A stretch of DNA of 28,251 nt, taken from NCBI GenBank assembly GCA_045594025.1, contig JAZNXS010000024.1:1-28251 (forward strand). The letters run 5' to 3'. Position numbers and translations under genes: made by a program. This stretch comes from Scatosoma sp045594025 (GTDB lineage Bacteria; Bacillota; Clostridia; Christensenellales; Borkfalkiaceae). Position 1 is the stretch's first letter. Each line of letters opens with the position of its first letter. This document shows positions 1 to 7,013 of this stretch, one piece after another. Under the pieces are notes generated by a model. That model made no database searches, was not told the DNA's origin, and saw only the letters and a list, made by a program, of their open reading frames with translations.

Positions 1-38
1 TGAAAAAATTAACGGAAATTACCTTTCTATTTGCATTG

Positions 39-165
39 TGTCAAATAAAATCTCATTTCTTTCTTATTCCATTTTTAATCTTCTTTTTCCAGGCTACAGC
101 CCGGGCTACCGCGCTTTCTCGGCGACAGCTTGTATATAATATCACATCGCCAATTTGATTGTCAA
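39..165 (-). promoter_or_regulatory. Leftward sigma-A-type promoter and leader
   Basis: On the minus strand a perfect -35 TTGACA (160-165) is followed after 18 bp by TATTAT (136-141), pointing off the left edge. A second perfect TTGACA (39-44) has only a weak -10 (TAATTT, 16-21). The transcript from the first would begin near 129 and carry a GC-rich self-complementary patch at about 100-119. No convincing coding sequence follows within the window, so the gene served lies to the left of position 1. Confidence 0.55.
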
Positions 166-252
166 GCATTTTTTCAACATTTTTTAAACTTTTTTGAAAA
201 AATTTTTTCATCTTTTTTTGGTTGAAAATTCCCCTTGTTTTTATGTTTTTTC

Positions 253-281
253 TTGACATTTTACGCGCGCGCGTATACAAT
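253..281 (+). promoter_or_regulatory. Sigma-A promoter of the 93-aa membrane protein
   Basis: TTGACA (253-258), a 17-bp spacer containing an alternating GC run, then TACAAT (276-281). The start codon of the gene served is at 353, giving a leader of about 65 nt that is very AT-rich (TATATATTATATA). It is divergent from the leftward promoter at 136-165. Confidence 0.75.
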
Positions 282-352
282 ATTATATATATTATATATT
301 GCGACGGACAAAAAAGTCATTTTCTACCCCACTCGCAATAAAGGAATCCACT

Positions 353-634
353 ATGTATAAAATATTTAGGATTATTTGTACGATTCTTGCCGCGATCTGC
401 GCAGGGGCTGTTATCCCCGTAGGCGCGTTTCTTGGTACGACTTGGGCGCTCATTCTCGGAGGCTCCGCTTTTGTTTTATACCTGATCATGATGTTTTTCA
501 AGCAAGCACAGGAAACCAAAGAAGCAAACGAGGAAGCGAATCCCCCCTCCAAAGCGAAACCTTGTAAAATGGAAGATGAGGAAACCACTCCCCCCGCGGA
601 GAATGAAAACGATAGCGAATCAAAAACTCCTTAA
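353..634 (+). CDS. Small membrane protein, unknown function (93 aa)
   Basis: The start is placed at ATG 353 because AAGGA lies at 341-345 with correct spacing; the longer frame from 299 has no ribosome site. The protein has two hydrophobic segments, about residues 4-24 and 29-48, joined by a short Gly/Thr turn. A highly charged, proline-containing tail of about 45 residues rich in Glu follows. That layout suggests a small two-pass inner-membrane protein with a cytoplasmic or surface tail. I do not recognise a family and no catalytic motif is visible. It has its own consensus promoter (253-281) and no clear terminator before the promoter of the next gene. The membrane prediction is from residue composition only. 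Confidence 0.7.
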   Translation: MYKIFRIICTILAAICAGAVIPVGAFLGTTWALILGGSAFVLYLIMMFFKQAQETKEANEEANPPSKAKPCKMEDEETTPPAENENDSESKTP

Positions 635-662
635 AAGCGAGCATATATTTATCCTCAAGTTG

Positions 663-691
663 TTGACAAAAAGCGTTGAAAATTATATAAT
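663..691 (+). promoter_or_regulatory. Consensus sigma-A promoter
   Basis: TTGACA (663-668), 17-bp spacer, TATAAT (686-691): a perfect consensus match. It drives the 79-aa membrane protein starting at 742 and lies just 29 bp after the previous stop codon. Confidence 0.85.
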
Positions 692-741
692 AATAACAGA
701 AGAAAGGCGTATCGCCTAAAAAATATATTAAGGAGGCACCT

Positions 742-981
742 ATGAGTTTCGATAAGTGGTTTAACAGCCAATCCACGCTTGTGAAAGCTATTCTCCTTCT
801 TCTTCCCGCTATCGGTTGGATCTGCGAATGTCTTGTTAGATTGTCCGTAATGCTGAGAACGAAGAGCACCCTTCACATTGTTGTGTTCGTCGTGTTTGTT
901 GTTTTTGGTTGGGGTTGGGTTCTTGGTCTCGTCGACTTTATCCACCTGCTCCTCAAAGGACATCTTATTCTGGCTGAATAA
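742..981 (+). CDS. Small two-pass membrane protein, paralogue of the next gene (79 aa)
   Basis: ATG 742 follows an AGGAGG ribosome site (731-736). Two long hydrophobic segments (about residues 13-35 and 45-72) enclose a short basic loop. The pattern of a Pro-containing first helix, a W-x5-R-L turn, and a second helix ending in W-V/I-L-x-L-V/I-D/C is shared with the 78-aa protein at 1107-1343, so the two appear to be paralogues. The architecture resembles small YqaE/Pmp3-type proteins, but I cannot claim membership. The gene is a stand-alone transcription unit, with a perfect promoter (663-691) and a hairpin terminator straight after the stop. Function unknown. Confidence 0.78.
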   Translation: MSFDKWFNSQSTLVKAILLLLPAIGWICECLVRLSVMLRTKSTLHIVVFVVFVVFGWGWVLGLVDFIHLLLKGHLILAE

Positions 982-991
982 TGAAAAAGAG

Positions 992-1022
992 AAATCTGTC
1001 TTCGGACAGATTTTTTCTTTTT
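992..1022 (+). terminator. Intrinsic terminator with TTCG loop
   Basis: A 9-bp stem, AAATCTGTC (992-1000) and GACAGATTT (1005-1013), is closed by the stable tetraloop TTCG and followed by a T-rich tail. It ends the transcript of the 79-aa membrane protein. Confidence 0.88.
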
Positions 1023-1046
1023 GCAGTAGTATCTTTCCCATCGCTC

Positions 1047-1075
1047 TTGACAAAACAGAAAAGTTGTATTATACT
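1047..1075 (+). promoter_or_regulatory. Sigma-A promoter
   Basis: TTGACA (1047-1052), 17-bp spacer, TATACT (1070-1075), placed between the terminator of the previous gene and the ribosome site of the 78-aa protein at 1107. Confidence 0.82.
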
Positions 1076-1106
1076 ATTTTCATCAATTGTTAGGAGGAAA
1101 AACTTT

Positions 1107-1343
1107 ATGGCAAAAAAGAAAAAGAGCAGCAAGGATTATTTTGGCCTTGATTATATCGTAAGCCTCATCCTTGCGATTATTCCCGTAACCGCTTGGATCT
1201 TCGGCGCAATCACTCGATTGAAGGAAGGACAAATCGTTGCGTTTATCGTTCGTCTTATCGGCGGTTTTACCGTCGTTTGGATTCTCGACTTAATCTGCAT
1301 GATTTTGAAAAAGAGAATTTGTCGTTTCCTGTTTATCATCTAA
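1107..1343 (+). CDS. Small two-pass membrane protein, paralogue of the previous gene (78 aa)
   Basis: ATG 1107 is chosen because AGGAGG (1092-1097) sits just upstream. The longer frame from 981 would read back through the preceding promoter and terminator and is rejected. The N-terminus is very basic (AKKKKSSK), followed by a helix at about residues 16-35, a basic turn with R-L-K, and a second helix at about 44-68 that ends in W-I-L-D-L-I-C before a basic tail. It is alignable with the 79-aa protein upstream over most of its length. The basic ends suggest both termini face the cytoplasm. No enzymatic motif is seen. Function unknown. Confidence 0.78.
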   Translation: MAKKKKSSKDYFGLDYIVSLILAIIPVTAWIFGAITRLKEGQIVAFIVRLIGGFTVVWILDLICMILKKRICRFLFII

Positions 1344-1347
1344 AAAT

Positions 1348-1374
1348 AAAACCCGATCGAAAGATCGGGTTTTT
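1348..1374. terminator. Bidirectional terminator between convergent genes
   Basis: An 11-bp perfect stem (1348-1358 with 1363-1373) closed by a GAAA loop has A residues on the left and T residues on the right. It lies between the plus-strand gene ending at 1343 and the minus-strand gene ending at 1381, so it can stop both. Confidence 0.88.
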
Positions 1375-1380
1375 ATCTTA

Positions 1381-2223
1381 TTAAGAATCTCTGTCAAAGC
1401 TTTCTATCATGTCTAAAAATTCTTCGAATCGATACAAGTCTTCAGGCGTGTAGTAGTCGATATAAATACGTCCTTTTTTATCATTACCGATCAGGGAAAC
1501 TTTTGTGCGAAACACACGACGCATACGTTCTACCAATGCTTTGAGTTCAGCGCTCTTTGCCGCCGCCTTTGCATCTTTTTCCTGCTGTAACACTTCGGGG
1601 GGCGTCAAAAACGCCTTGACCGCCCTTTCCATTTCACGTACGGAATACCCACGCTTTAACGCTTCCTCCGCAAAAGCGTATTGTTGATTTTGCGGAACGC
1701 GCACCAACGTACGGGCATGCCCCGCGGAAAGCCTTCCGCTTTCCACAAGCCCCACCACCTCAGGGGCAAGCGTTAAAAGACGCAACGTGTTTGCCACAGC
1801 AGGTCGAGAACACCCGATAAGCGCCGCAACGTCATCTTGTGTTAAACCGTGATCGCGCACCAGCTGTTTCATAAGATACGCCTCTTCCATCGCGCCGAGC
1901 CTCTCCAATTTCAAGCGTTCGATTAAAGAAAAAACTTCTGCATTTTTCTCCGTGAACGCGTACACGCGTACCTCCAATTCAGTTGCACCCATTGACTTTG
2001 CCGCATGGAAATCTTTCTCCGCCGCCAATAACGTATACCGTCCGTTTCCGTTTGCGTTGACGGAAAATTCGGGAACGCCGTTCAATAAAAAATACGCCGC
2101 GCGAGTACGCAACTCTTTCTTATCCCAGCTATCCGCCTCCGTTTTAGCATCAATCAAGCCCACTTTCATGGTGCGCTGTTCATATTCCACGTGGAATGAT
2201 TTTCTGCGTTTGATTTTTTTCAT
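1381..2223 (-). CDS. Divergent ParB/Noc-family DNA-binding protein (280 aa)
   Basis: The central and C-terminal parts match the ParB/Spo0J/Noc family. There is a helix-turn-helix at about residues 124-150 (LTQDDVAALIGCSRPAVAN), the family segment SAGHARTLV (about 166-174), and a charged C-terminal dimerisation region. The N-terminal nucleotide-binding domain is degenerate. The usual PNPxQPR start is missing, the GERR box is replaced by AAEK (about 67-70), and the ENxxR box reads ERLKL. ParB proteins use these boxes to bind CTP and clamp DNA, so this one may not act as a CTP switch. The start is ATG 2223 with AGAGGG upstream. No parA gene is adjacent. A parS-like palindrome lies inside the gene at 2184-2197. 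It could be a nucleoid-occlusion (Noc-like) paralogue. Confidence 0.8.
   Translation of the reverse strand: MKKIKRRKSFHVEYEQRTMKVGLIDAKTEADSWDKKELRTRAAYFLLNGVPEFSVNANGNGRYTLLAAEKDFHAAKSMGATELEVRVYAFTEKNAEVFSLIERLKLERLGAMEEAYLMKQLVRDHGLTQDDVAALIGCSRPAVANTLRLLTLAPEVVGLVESGRLSAGHARTLVRVPQNQQYAFAEEALKRGYSVREMERAVKAFLTPPEVLQQEKDAKAAAKSAELKALVERMRRVFRTKVSLIGNDKKGRIYIDYYTPEDLYRFEEFLDMIESFDRDS
2184..2197. promoter_or_regulatory. parS-like palindrome inside the ParB-family gene
   Basis: ATTCCACGTGGAAT is a perfect 14-bp palindrome with the CACGTG core of chromosomal parS. It differs from the GTTCCACGTGGAAC type of parS only by one symmetric base pair at each end. It encodes residues F-H-V-E near the N-terminus of the host gene. 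Other CACGTG hexamers in the window lack the extended symmetry. Binding by this ParB homologue is inferred. Confidence 0.5.
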
Positions 2224-2244
2224 TTTACCCTCTTATTGCAAGAT

Positions 2245-2280
2245 AAGACGGAGCTATTCACAGCTCCGTCTTGTTTTTTT
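2245..2280. terminator. Terminator-like hairpin between ftsH and the ParB gene
   Basis: An 11-bp perfect stem (2245-2255 with 2262-2272) with a 6-nt loop lies in the 58-bp gap. The T run (2273-2280) is on the plus strand. Read in the direction of the genes (minus), the hairpin is followed only by ATCTTGC, so it should be a leaky terminator after ftsH and a strong block to antisense transcripts. Confidence 0.7.
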
Positions 2281-2281
2281 G

Positions 2282-4294
2282 TTATTCTTCGGAAGACTCT
2301 TCCGTCGTTTCCGCCTTAACCTCTACGGTCTCTTCTACGGATTGCTCCGTTTCTTCCCCATCAATCAAGTGTTCCTTGGTAGGGTGCGTTACACTGGCGA
2401 ACGGATTGTTTTTGTGTTCCTCTTCTTTGCCTTCCATCGATTCGATGACTTCCTTGTAACTTGCGCCCTTCATGAGCATTGCCACTTCTTCCGTGTAGAT
2501 GGTTTCCTTTTCTACCAGCACACGGGACATATTGTCGAGAATGGAACGGTTTTCCTTGAGGAGCTTCACCGCCCTTGCATGCGCCTCGGAAATCAAACGA
2601 CGCACTTCGTCGTCGATTGCCGCCGCCGTTTCCTGAGAGTAACCGCCACGGCTCTGATTGCCGTATTCCATACCCATGAATACAGGTTGATCGGAATCAT
2701 ACGCCACAAGGCCGAGCTTATCACTCATACCCCATTGCGTTACCATGCGGCGCGCAAGGCTGGACACGTGCTGCAAATCTGCGCTTGCGCCCGTCGTTAC
2801 GTCCTGAATAACTAGCTCTTCTGCGACTCTGCCGCCAAGCGACATACAAATGTTGTCAATCAATTTATTATACGAAACGTCGTTATCATCCGTTTCCGGT
2901 CTCGTCATCGTATAGCCTGCGGCTCTGCCGCGAGGAATAATGGACACTTCATGAACGGGATCACAATGCTTGCAAAGACATGCAAGTACCGCATGACCTG
3001 CTTCGTGGTATGCCGTGCAACGCTTGTCGGATTCGGTAACGACGCGGCTCTTCTTTTGAGGGCCCATCAATACTTTGTTGATACCGTCGTACAATTCAAG
3101 GTTGCCGATCATCTTCTTGCCTGCTCTCGCCGCAAGGATTGCCGCTTCGTTGAGAAGGTTTGCAAGCTCTGCACCCGAGAATCCTGCCGTAATACGGGCT
3201 ACCGTTTTGAAGTTCACGTCGGGCGCCATAGGTTTGTTGCGCGCGTGTACTTTCAAAATTTGTTCGCGCCCCTTTACGTCGGGAAGATTTACGTTGATCT
3301 GTCTGTCGAAACGACCGGGACGAAGAAGGGCTGGATCGAGAATATCCGCGCGGTTCGTCGCCGCCATTACGATAATACCGTCGTTACTTTCAAAGCCGTC
3401 CATCTGGACGAGAATCTGGTTGAGCGTCTGTTCACGTTCGTCGTGACCGCCGCCAAGGCCTGCGCCACGGCGTCTACCTACCGCGTCGATTTCGTCCACA
3501 AAAATGATACAAGGCTGATTCTTTTTCGCCATATCGAACAGGTCGCGGACACGCTTAGCACCCACACCCACGTACATTTCCACAAAGTCGGAACCGGACA
3601 CTGAGAAGAAGGGTACGCCTGCTTCCCCTGCCACCGCTTTTGCAAACAGCGTTTTACCCGTGCCCGGAGGGCCTACAAGCAATACGCCCGAAGGAATTCT
3701 TGCGCCAAGCATCGAGAATTTTTTCGGGGATTTGAGGAATTCCACCACTTCACGAAGCTCTTCCTTTTCTTCCTCTGCACCTGCTACGTCGGAGAAACGC
3801 ACTTTCAGGTTGTTTTGCATCTGCGCTTTGTTCTTGCCAATGTTCATGTTCGCACTGCCTGCGCCCGATGCGCTACGCATAATCAACCAGAACATGATCG
3901 ATACCAATACGATACCGAAGATGGGGAACAAGCTAGACCAAATACTGCCTGCGTTGGGATCTTCAAACGTGATACCCTTTTCTAATACCACGGTCTCTTT
4001 GGGAAGACCCTCCATGATATGCTCAAGCCAAGCCGCAAACGCGTCATAATTATAGATTGCGGGTCCTACCGTTGTATAAGTCGCCGTAACTTTGTCGCCT
4101 TCGATTGCATAACCGGTCCAATTGTACGCATCGACGTTTAATTTGTCAATCGTCCCATCTTTAATCAATGCAATAAATTCATCAAAGGACTTTTCTGTCG
4201 CTCCTGCAATTACGTCGCTAAGCAGAACGCCCAATAATGCGATTGCCGCGATAATCACGACGATCCATATAATTGTCTTTGTCTTTTTATTCAA
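2282..4294 (-). CDS. ftsH: ATP-dependent membrane zinc protease FtsH
   Basis: FtsH is a membrane-anchored AAA+ protease that extracts and degrades membrane and misfolded cytosolic proteins. The start is taken as TTG at 4294, preceded by AGGGAG with 7-nt spacing; an in-frame extension to 4387 runs through the promoter and terminator and is rejected. The resulting 670-aa protein has a first membrane helix (about 8-26), an extracytoplasmic domain, a second helix (about 118-140), Walker A GPPGTGKT (208-215), Walker B IIFVDEID (263-270), and the second region of homology with its Arg fingers (about 311-329). The zinc site HEAGH is at 430-434, with the third ligand probably Asp506. The C-terminus is an acidic Glu/Thr-rich tail. 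Length and motifs are normal for the family. Confidence 0.96.
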   Translation of the reverse strand: MNKKTKTIIWIVVIIAAIALLGVLLSDVIAGATEKSFDEFIALIKDGTIDKLNVDAYNWTGYAIEGDKVTATYTTVGPAIYNYDAFAAWLEHIMEGLPKETVVLEKGITFEDPNAGSIWSSLFPIFGIVLVSIMFWLIMRSASGAGSANMNIGKNKAQMQNNLKVRFSDVAGAEEEKEELREVVEFLKSPKKFSMLGARIPSGVLLVGPPGTGKTLFAKAVAGEAGVPFFSVSGSDFVEMYVGVGAKRVRDLFDMAKKNQPCIIFVDEIDAVGRRRGAGLGGGHDEREQTLNQILVQMDGFESNDGIIVMAATNRADILDPALLRPGRFDRQINVNLPDVKGREQILKVHARNKPMAPDVNFKTVARITAGFSGAELANLLNEAAILAARAGKKMIGNLELYDGINKVLMGPQKKSRVVTESDKRCTAYHEAGHAVLACLCKHCDPVHEVSIIPRGRAAGYTMTRPETDDNDVSYNKLIDNICMSLGGRVAEELVIQDVTTGASADLQHVSSLARRMVTQWGMSDKLGLVAYDSDQPVFMGMEYGNQSRGGYSQETAAAIDDEVRRLISEAHARAVKLLKENRSILDNMSRVLVEKETIYTEEVAMLMKGASYKEVIESMEGKEEEHKNNPFASVTHPTKEHLIDGEETEQSVEETVEVKAETTEESSEE

Positions 4295-4331
4295 AATAAT
4301 TCTCCCTTTGGTTATTTGAATTAACGTTACT

Positions 4332-4360
4332 ATTTTACCATAAGAAAAAAGGTTTTTCAA
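4332..4360 (-). promoter_or_regulatory. Sigma-A promoter of ftsH
   Basis: On the minus strand TTGAAA (4355-4360), 17-bp spacer, TAAAAT (4332-4337), about 40 bp before the TTG start of ftsH. The -35 box overlaps the downstream arm of the mntP terminator hairpin. Confidence 0.7.
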
Positions 4361-4381
4361 GCAATTCAGCGCTGAAAAACC
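4345..4381 (-). terminator. Terminator of the tmk-mntP operon
   Basis: On the minus strand GGTTTTTCA pairs with TGAAAAACC (9 bp, 4373-4381 with 4351-4359) and is followed by six T residues (4345-4350). The distal arm and tail lie within the ftsH promoter. A second perfect inverted repeat, AACATTT-AAC-AAATGTT (4383-4399), sits immediately upstream. Confidence 0.75.
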
Positions 4382-4447
4382 AAACATTTAACAAATGTTC
4401 ACATACTTAACACACTTCTTTTCGTGTTTTTCTCGATTTATGTCGAA

Positions 4448-5098
4448 TTATATGCCGAGCAGTATCTTCAAACCGATTAAAATCAGCACCGCGCCGCCAA
4501 AAACTTCCGCCTTGTCTGCAAGCTTATTGCCTACCGCTTTGCCGATATACACCGCCCCTACGCTAAGCCCGAACGTCAATACGCCGATAATCCCGGTTGC
4601 ACCCCATACGCCAAGCGCAAGCCCCGTTTCGGAGAGCGCCGCCATGTTTAAGGTCACCCCTACGGCTAACGCGTCGATGGAAGTGGCAATCGCCTGCATA
4701 ATGAGCTTTGTAAACGTGAGTTTTTGCGGTTTTTCCGTAACTGAACACGTACCTGCCCCCACCGTTTCACAATTTTCACAGCCGTTCGTCGGCGCGTTTT
4801 TCGCTTCGATCAATTCATGAATACCCTCATACAGCATTTTACCGCCCAAAAAGCCGAGCAGGATAAAAGAAATCACGCCCGAAATGCTTTTAAAGGTTTC
4901 CAAAAATGCGTTTGCAATCAGGTCGGTAATAAAATAACCGATGACGGGCATTAAGAACTGGAAAAAACCGAAAAGCAACCCGATTAAAAGCGCTCGCTTA
5001 GTGGGCATTTTCGCATCCGACATTCCGTCCGTCATCGCTACGGCGCATGCGTCCATAGAAAGGGCTAACCCCAAAAAAATAACTTCCCAAACACCCAT
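4448..5098 (-). CDS. mntP: Manganese efflux pump MntP-type protein
   Basis: This is a six-helix membrane transporter of the MntP (YebN, formerly DUF204) family, which exports Mn(II). The two-fold internal repeat is clear: LALSMDACAV (about 11-20) in the first half and IATSIDALAV in the second, each with the conserved Asp in the membrane that binds the ion. The protein has 216 aa against about 190 for typical members. The extra length is a cytoplasmic loop between the halves with a cysteine cluster, CENC...GTC, which could sense or bind metal (inference). The gene begins 4 bp after tmk, so it is translated from that operon and has no Mn riboswitch directly upstream. Confidence 0.9.
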   Translation of the reverse strand: MGVWEVIFLGLALSMDACAVAMTDGMSDAKMPTKRALLIGLLFGFFQFLMPVIGYFITDLIANAFLETFKSISGVISFILLGFLGGKMLYEGIHELIEAKNAPTNGCENCETVGAGTCSVTEKPQKLTFTKLIMQAIATSIDALAVGVTLNMAALSETGLALGVWGATGIIGVLTFGLSVGAVYIGKAVGNKLADKAEVFGGAVLILIGLKILLGI

Positions 5099-5102
5099 TT
5101 TC

Positions 5103-5732
5103 TTACAAACAGCCTCTCTCTTTCAAAATCGCAAGGACGTCTGTAAATACTTCATCGGGCGTTTGGTTGCCGTCTACACAAACCACACGGTTCGGCTCTT
5201 TCGCCGCAATCGCCTTATACCCTTCGTATACGCGCTTATGGAAAGCCATACCCGCCTGCTCCAAGCGGTCGTTTTCATCCGCGCCGTGCTTTCTCTTGAA
5301 AGCCGCCTCAGGAGTCAAATCAATAAACACCGTTACGTCAGGAAGATAATTTTCCAAGGCGTACGCATTGATTTTGGAAATAAATTCATCCCCCAACCCT
5401 CTCGCATACGCTTGATATGCCAAAGAGGAATCCACGTATCTGTCGCAAACAACAAGCTTACCCTCGCTAAGCGCAGGCTCTACGCGGTCGTTCAAGTGCT
5501 GCACTCTGGACGCTGCATACAACAGCGCCTCGCACTCGTCCGTCATTTCCGAATTTTTTCCACTCAGTAAAATATCTCGAATGGCTTCGGAAATCTTACC
5601 GCCGCCCGGTTCACGGGTGAATATATGCGGAATGCCTTGTTCCGTTAAATATTCGCTGAGCATTTTTAACTGCGTGCTTTTGCCACAACCGTCGCAACCC
5701 TCAAACGTAATAAATTTCCCTCTGTTTTCCAT
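5103..5732 (-). CDS. tmk: Thymidylate kinase
   Basis: Phosphorylates dTMP to dTDP with ATP, an essential step of dTTP synthesis. The start is ATG 5732, with GAGGA 8 nt upstream; an 11-residue extension lacks a ribosome site. The 209-aa protein has the P-loop GCDGCGKST (12-20), the DR(Y) motif at about 97-99 that holds the substrate, the following SSLAYQ helix, and an Arg-rich lid (RKHGADENDR). Cysteines occupy two P-loop positions where most homologues have other small residues, but both occur in the flexible part of the loop. Gaps of 4 bp to the neighbouring genes on each side indicate one operon. The tmk-decarboxylase order is also known from Bacillus (yaaO-tmk). Confidence 0.95.
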   Translation of the reverse strand: MENRGKFITFEGCDGCGKSTQLKMLSEYLTEQGIPHIFTREPGGGKISEAIRDILLSGKNSEMTDECEALLYAASRVQHLNDRVEPALSEGKLVVCDRYVDSSLAYQAYARGLGDEFISKINAYALENYLPDVTVFIDLTPEAAFKRKHGADENDRLEQAGMAFHKRVYEGYKAIAAKEPNRVVCVDGNQTPDEVFTDVLAILKERGCL

Positions 5733-5736
5733 AGTA

Positions 5737-7011
5737 TTATTCCTCATATACCGCAATTTTTTCATCTTTTAAGCCGAATACGTTATCCGCTTTTTCCAAA
5801 AGAGTAACCTTTTCCTCGCTTATCCTTTCCCCAACGCAAATCAGCGGTGTGCAGGGAGGGAATAAACCGCAAAGCCCCGCGCAAATTCTGCCTATTGATT
5901 TCCGTAAAGCCACCCACTCTATTTTCACATTTTCTCTTAAAATGAGGGGGGTATGTACGGAAATATTTTCTTTTTCCGCCAACGGATACTCGACAAATAA
6001 AACATCCAGCCGTTTTTTCAACGTTTCAAAATCCTCGTGTTTTGTGGCAGGGGAAAGGTAAAACATAATTACGTTTCCATCGCAAAATTCGGGATAGATT
6101 CCTTCTTGTTCCAAACGTTTTTCTGTGTCGAAAGCGTTCTCTCCAAACACCGCGCAAAGCTTTGTCCAATCCTTGGCAAGATGGATACGGCTTTGCTCTG
6201 CCGCATACGCCTTCACCTTCTCCTCCAACTCGACGTTTTGCGGATATTTCACCGCATATTCCACCGATGCCATGATCGGATAGGAGGGGCTGGTCGTACG
6301 GAATACGTCCACTGCCTGTTCCAGCGCTTCCGCAACTTTCACGTTTCGCGCTGAAACCACCGCGCCCTGCGTAAAGGCAGGCAAGCTTTTATGCACGCCG
6401 TCTACCCACATATCCGCATACGCGCCTGCGTATATTTCTTTATGGTAGTGCAAATGTCCGCCATGCGCGCCGTCCACCAAAAGCAACTTCCCGTTTTCGT
6501 CACAAAACGCCCTTGCCTCTTTTAACGGCGCTACGTTGCCATAATAGTCGGGGGAGGTGAAAAGCAGGACGTCCGCCTGATGAAACACCGACAATTTCTC
6601 TTGATTAAACGCATACTTGCCCCCCTCATTTGAGGTTTCATACACCAAAGGGGTAAGCTGTAATGCTTTACATGCATTGAATACACTCTTGTGGGAATAC
6701 AAGCCAAACGCCACCGTTTTTGCACCCAAAAGTTTTACAGCATATAACATAGACAACACACCGGACGTGCTGCCGTCCGTTAAGATAAAGCTCTTTTCGC
6801 TGCCTACGATTTCCGCAATATCGCGTTCCGCTTCCGCAATACACCCATGGGGACAGGACAGATTGTCCGAAAAGGAAAGCTCGGTAATATCCCAAGCGCC
6901 GTTTTTATGCCCCGGCGTATGAAAAGAGAGATGTCCCTCGGCGTGCGTAAGCAGCATTTGATATATTTTGCAGTCCTTTAAGACGTTGTCGTTTTGAAGG
7001 TACCTGCGCAT
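5737..7011 (-). CDS. PLP-dependent Orn/Lys/Arg decarboxylase family protein (YaaO-like)
   Basis: A fold-type I PLP enzyme of the ornithine/lysine/arginine decarboxylase group, which makes polyamines or their precursors. The family signature HTPGHK is at 31-36, the PLP-binding Asp is in VDGAHGGH (Asp180), and the Schiff-base Lys is in GVHKSLPAFTQ (Lys208). At 424 aa it is shorter than most full-length members (about 480), mainly in the C-terminal domain, as in other tmk-linked homologues. The substrate (Arg, Lys or Orn) cannot be read from sequence. Its ATG lies 2 bp after the preceding stop, with AGGG inside the end of the upstream gene, so translation is coupled. Confidence 0.88.
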   Translation of the reverse strand: MRRYLQNDNVLKDCKIYQMLLTHAEGHLSFHTPGHKNGAWDITELSFSDNLSCPHGCIAEAERDIAEIVGSEKSFILTDGSTSGVLSMLYAVKLLGAKTVAFGLYSHKSVFNACKALQLTPLVYETSNEGGKYAFNQEKLSVFHQADVLLFTSPDYYGNVAPLKEARAFCDENGKLLLVDGAHGGHLHYHKEIYAGAYADMWVDGVHKSLPAFTQGAVVSARNVKVAEALEQAVDVFRTTSPSYPIMASVEYAVKYPQNVELEEKVKAYAAEQSRIHLAKDWTKLCAVFGENAFDTEKRLEQEGIYPEFCDGNVIMFYLSPATKHEDFETLKKRLDVLFVEYPLAEKENISVHTPLILRENVKIEWVALRKSIGRICAGLCGLFPPCTPLICVGERISEEKVTLLEKADNVFGLKDEKIAVYEE

Positions 7012-7013
7012 AC

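Noticed and set aside
53..280. Minus-strand 75-codon frame at the left end
   Set aside because: Lys/Arg-rich product, no ribosome site, and it begins inside the -10 region of the plus-strand promoter and runs across the leftward promoter.
1952..2815. Plus-strand 287-codon frame across the ParB and ftsH genes
   Set aside because: It is antisense to two clear genes, spans their gap and terminator, and its product (many Phe, Arg, Leu) resembles nothing; it is a shadow of the codon bias opposite.
2951..3604. Plus-strand 217-codon frame opposite the FtsH catalytic domain
   Set aside because: The minus strand encodes intact Walker and zinc motifs; no ribosome site on the plus strand.
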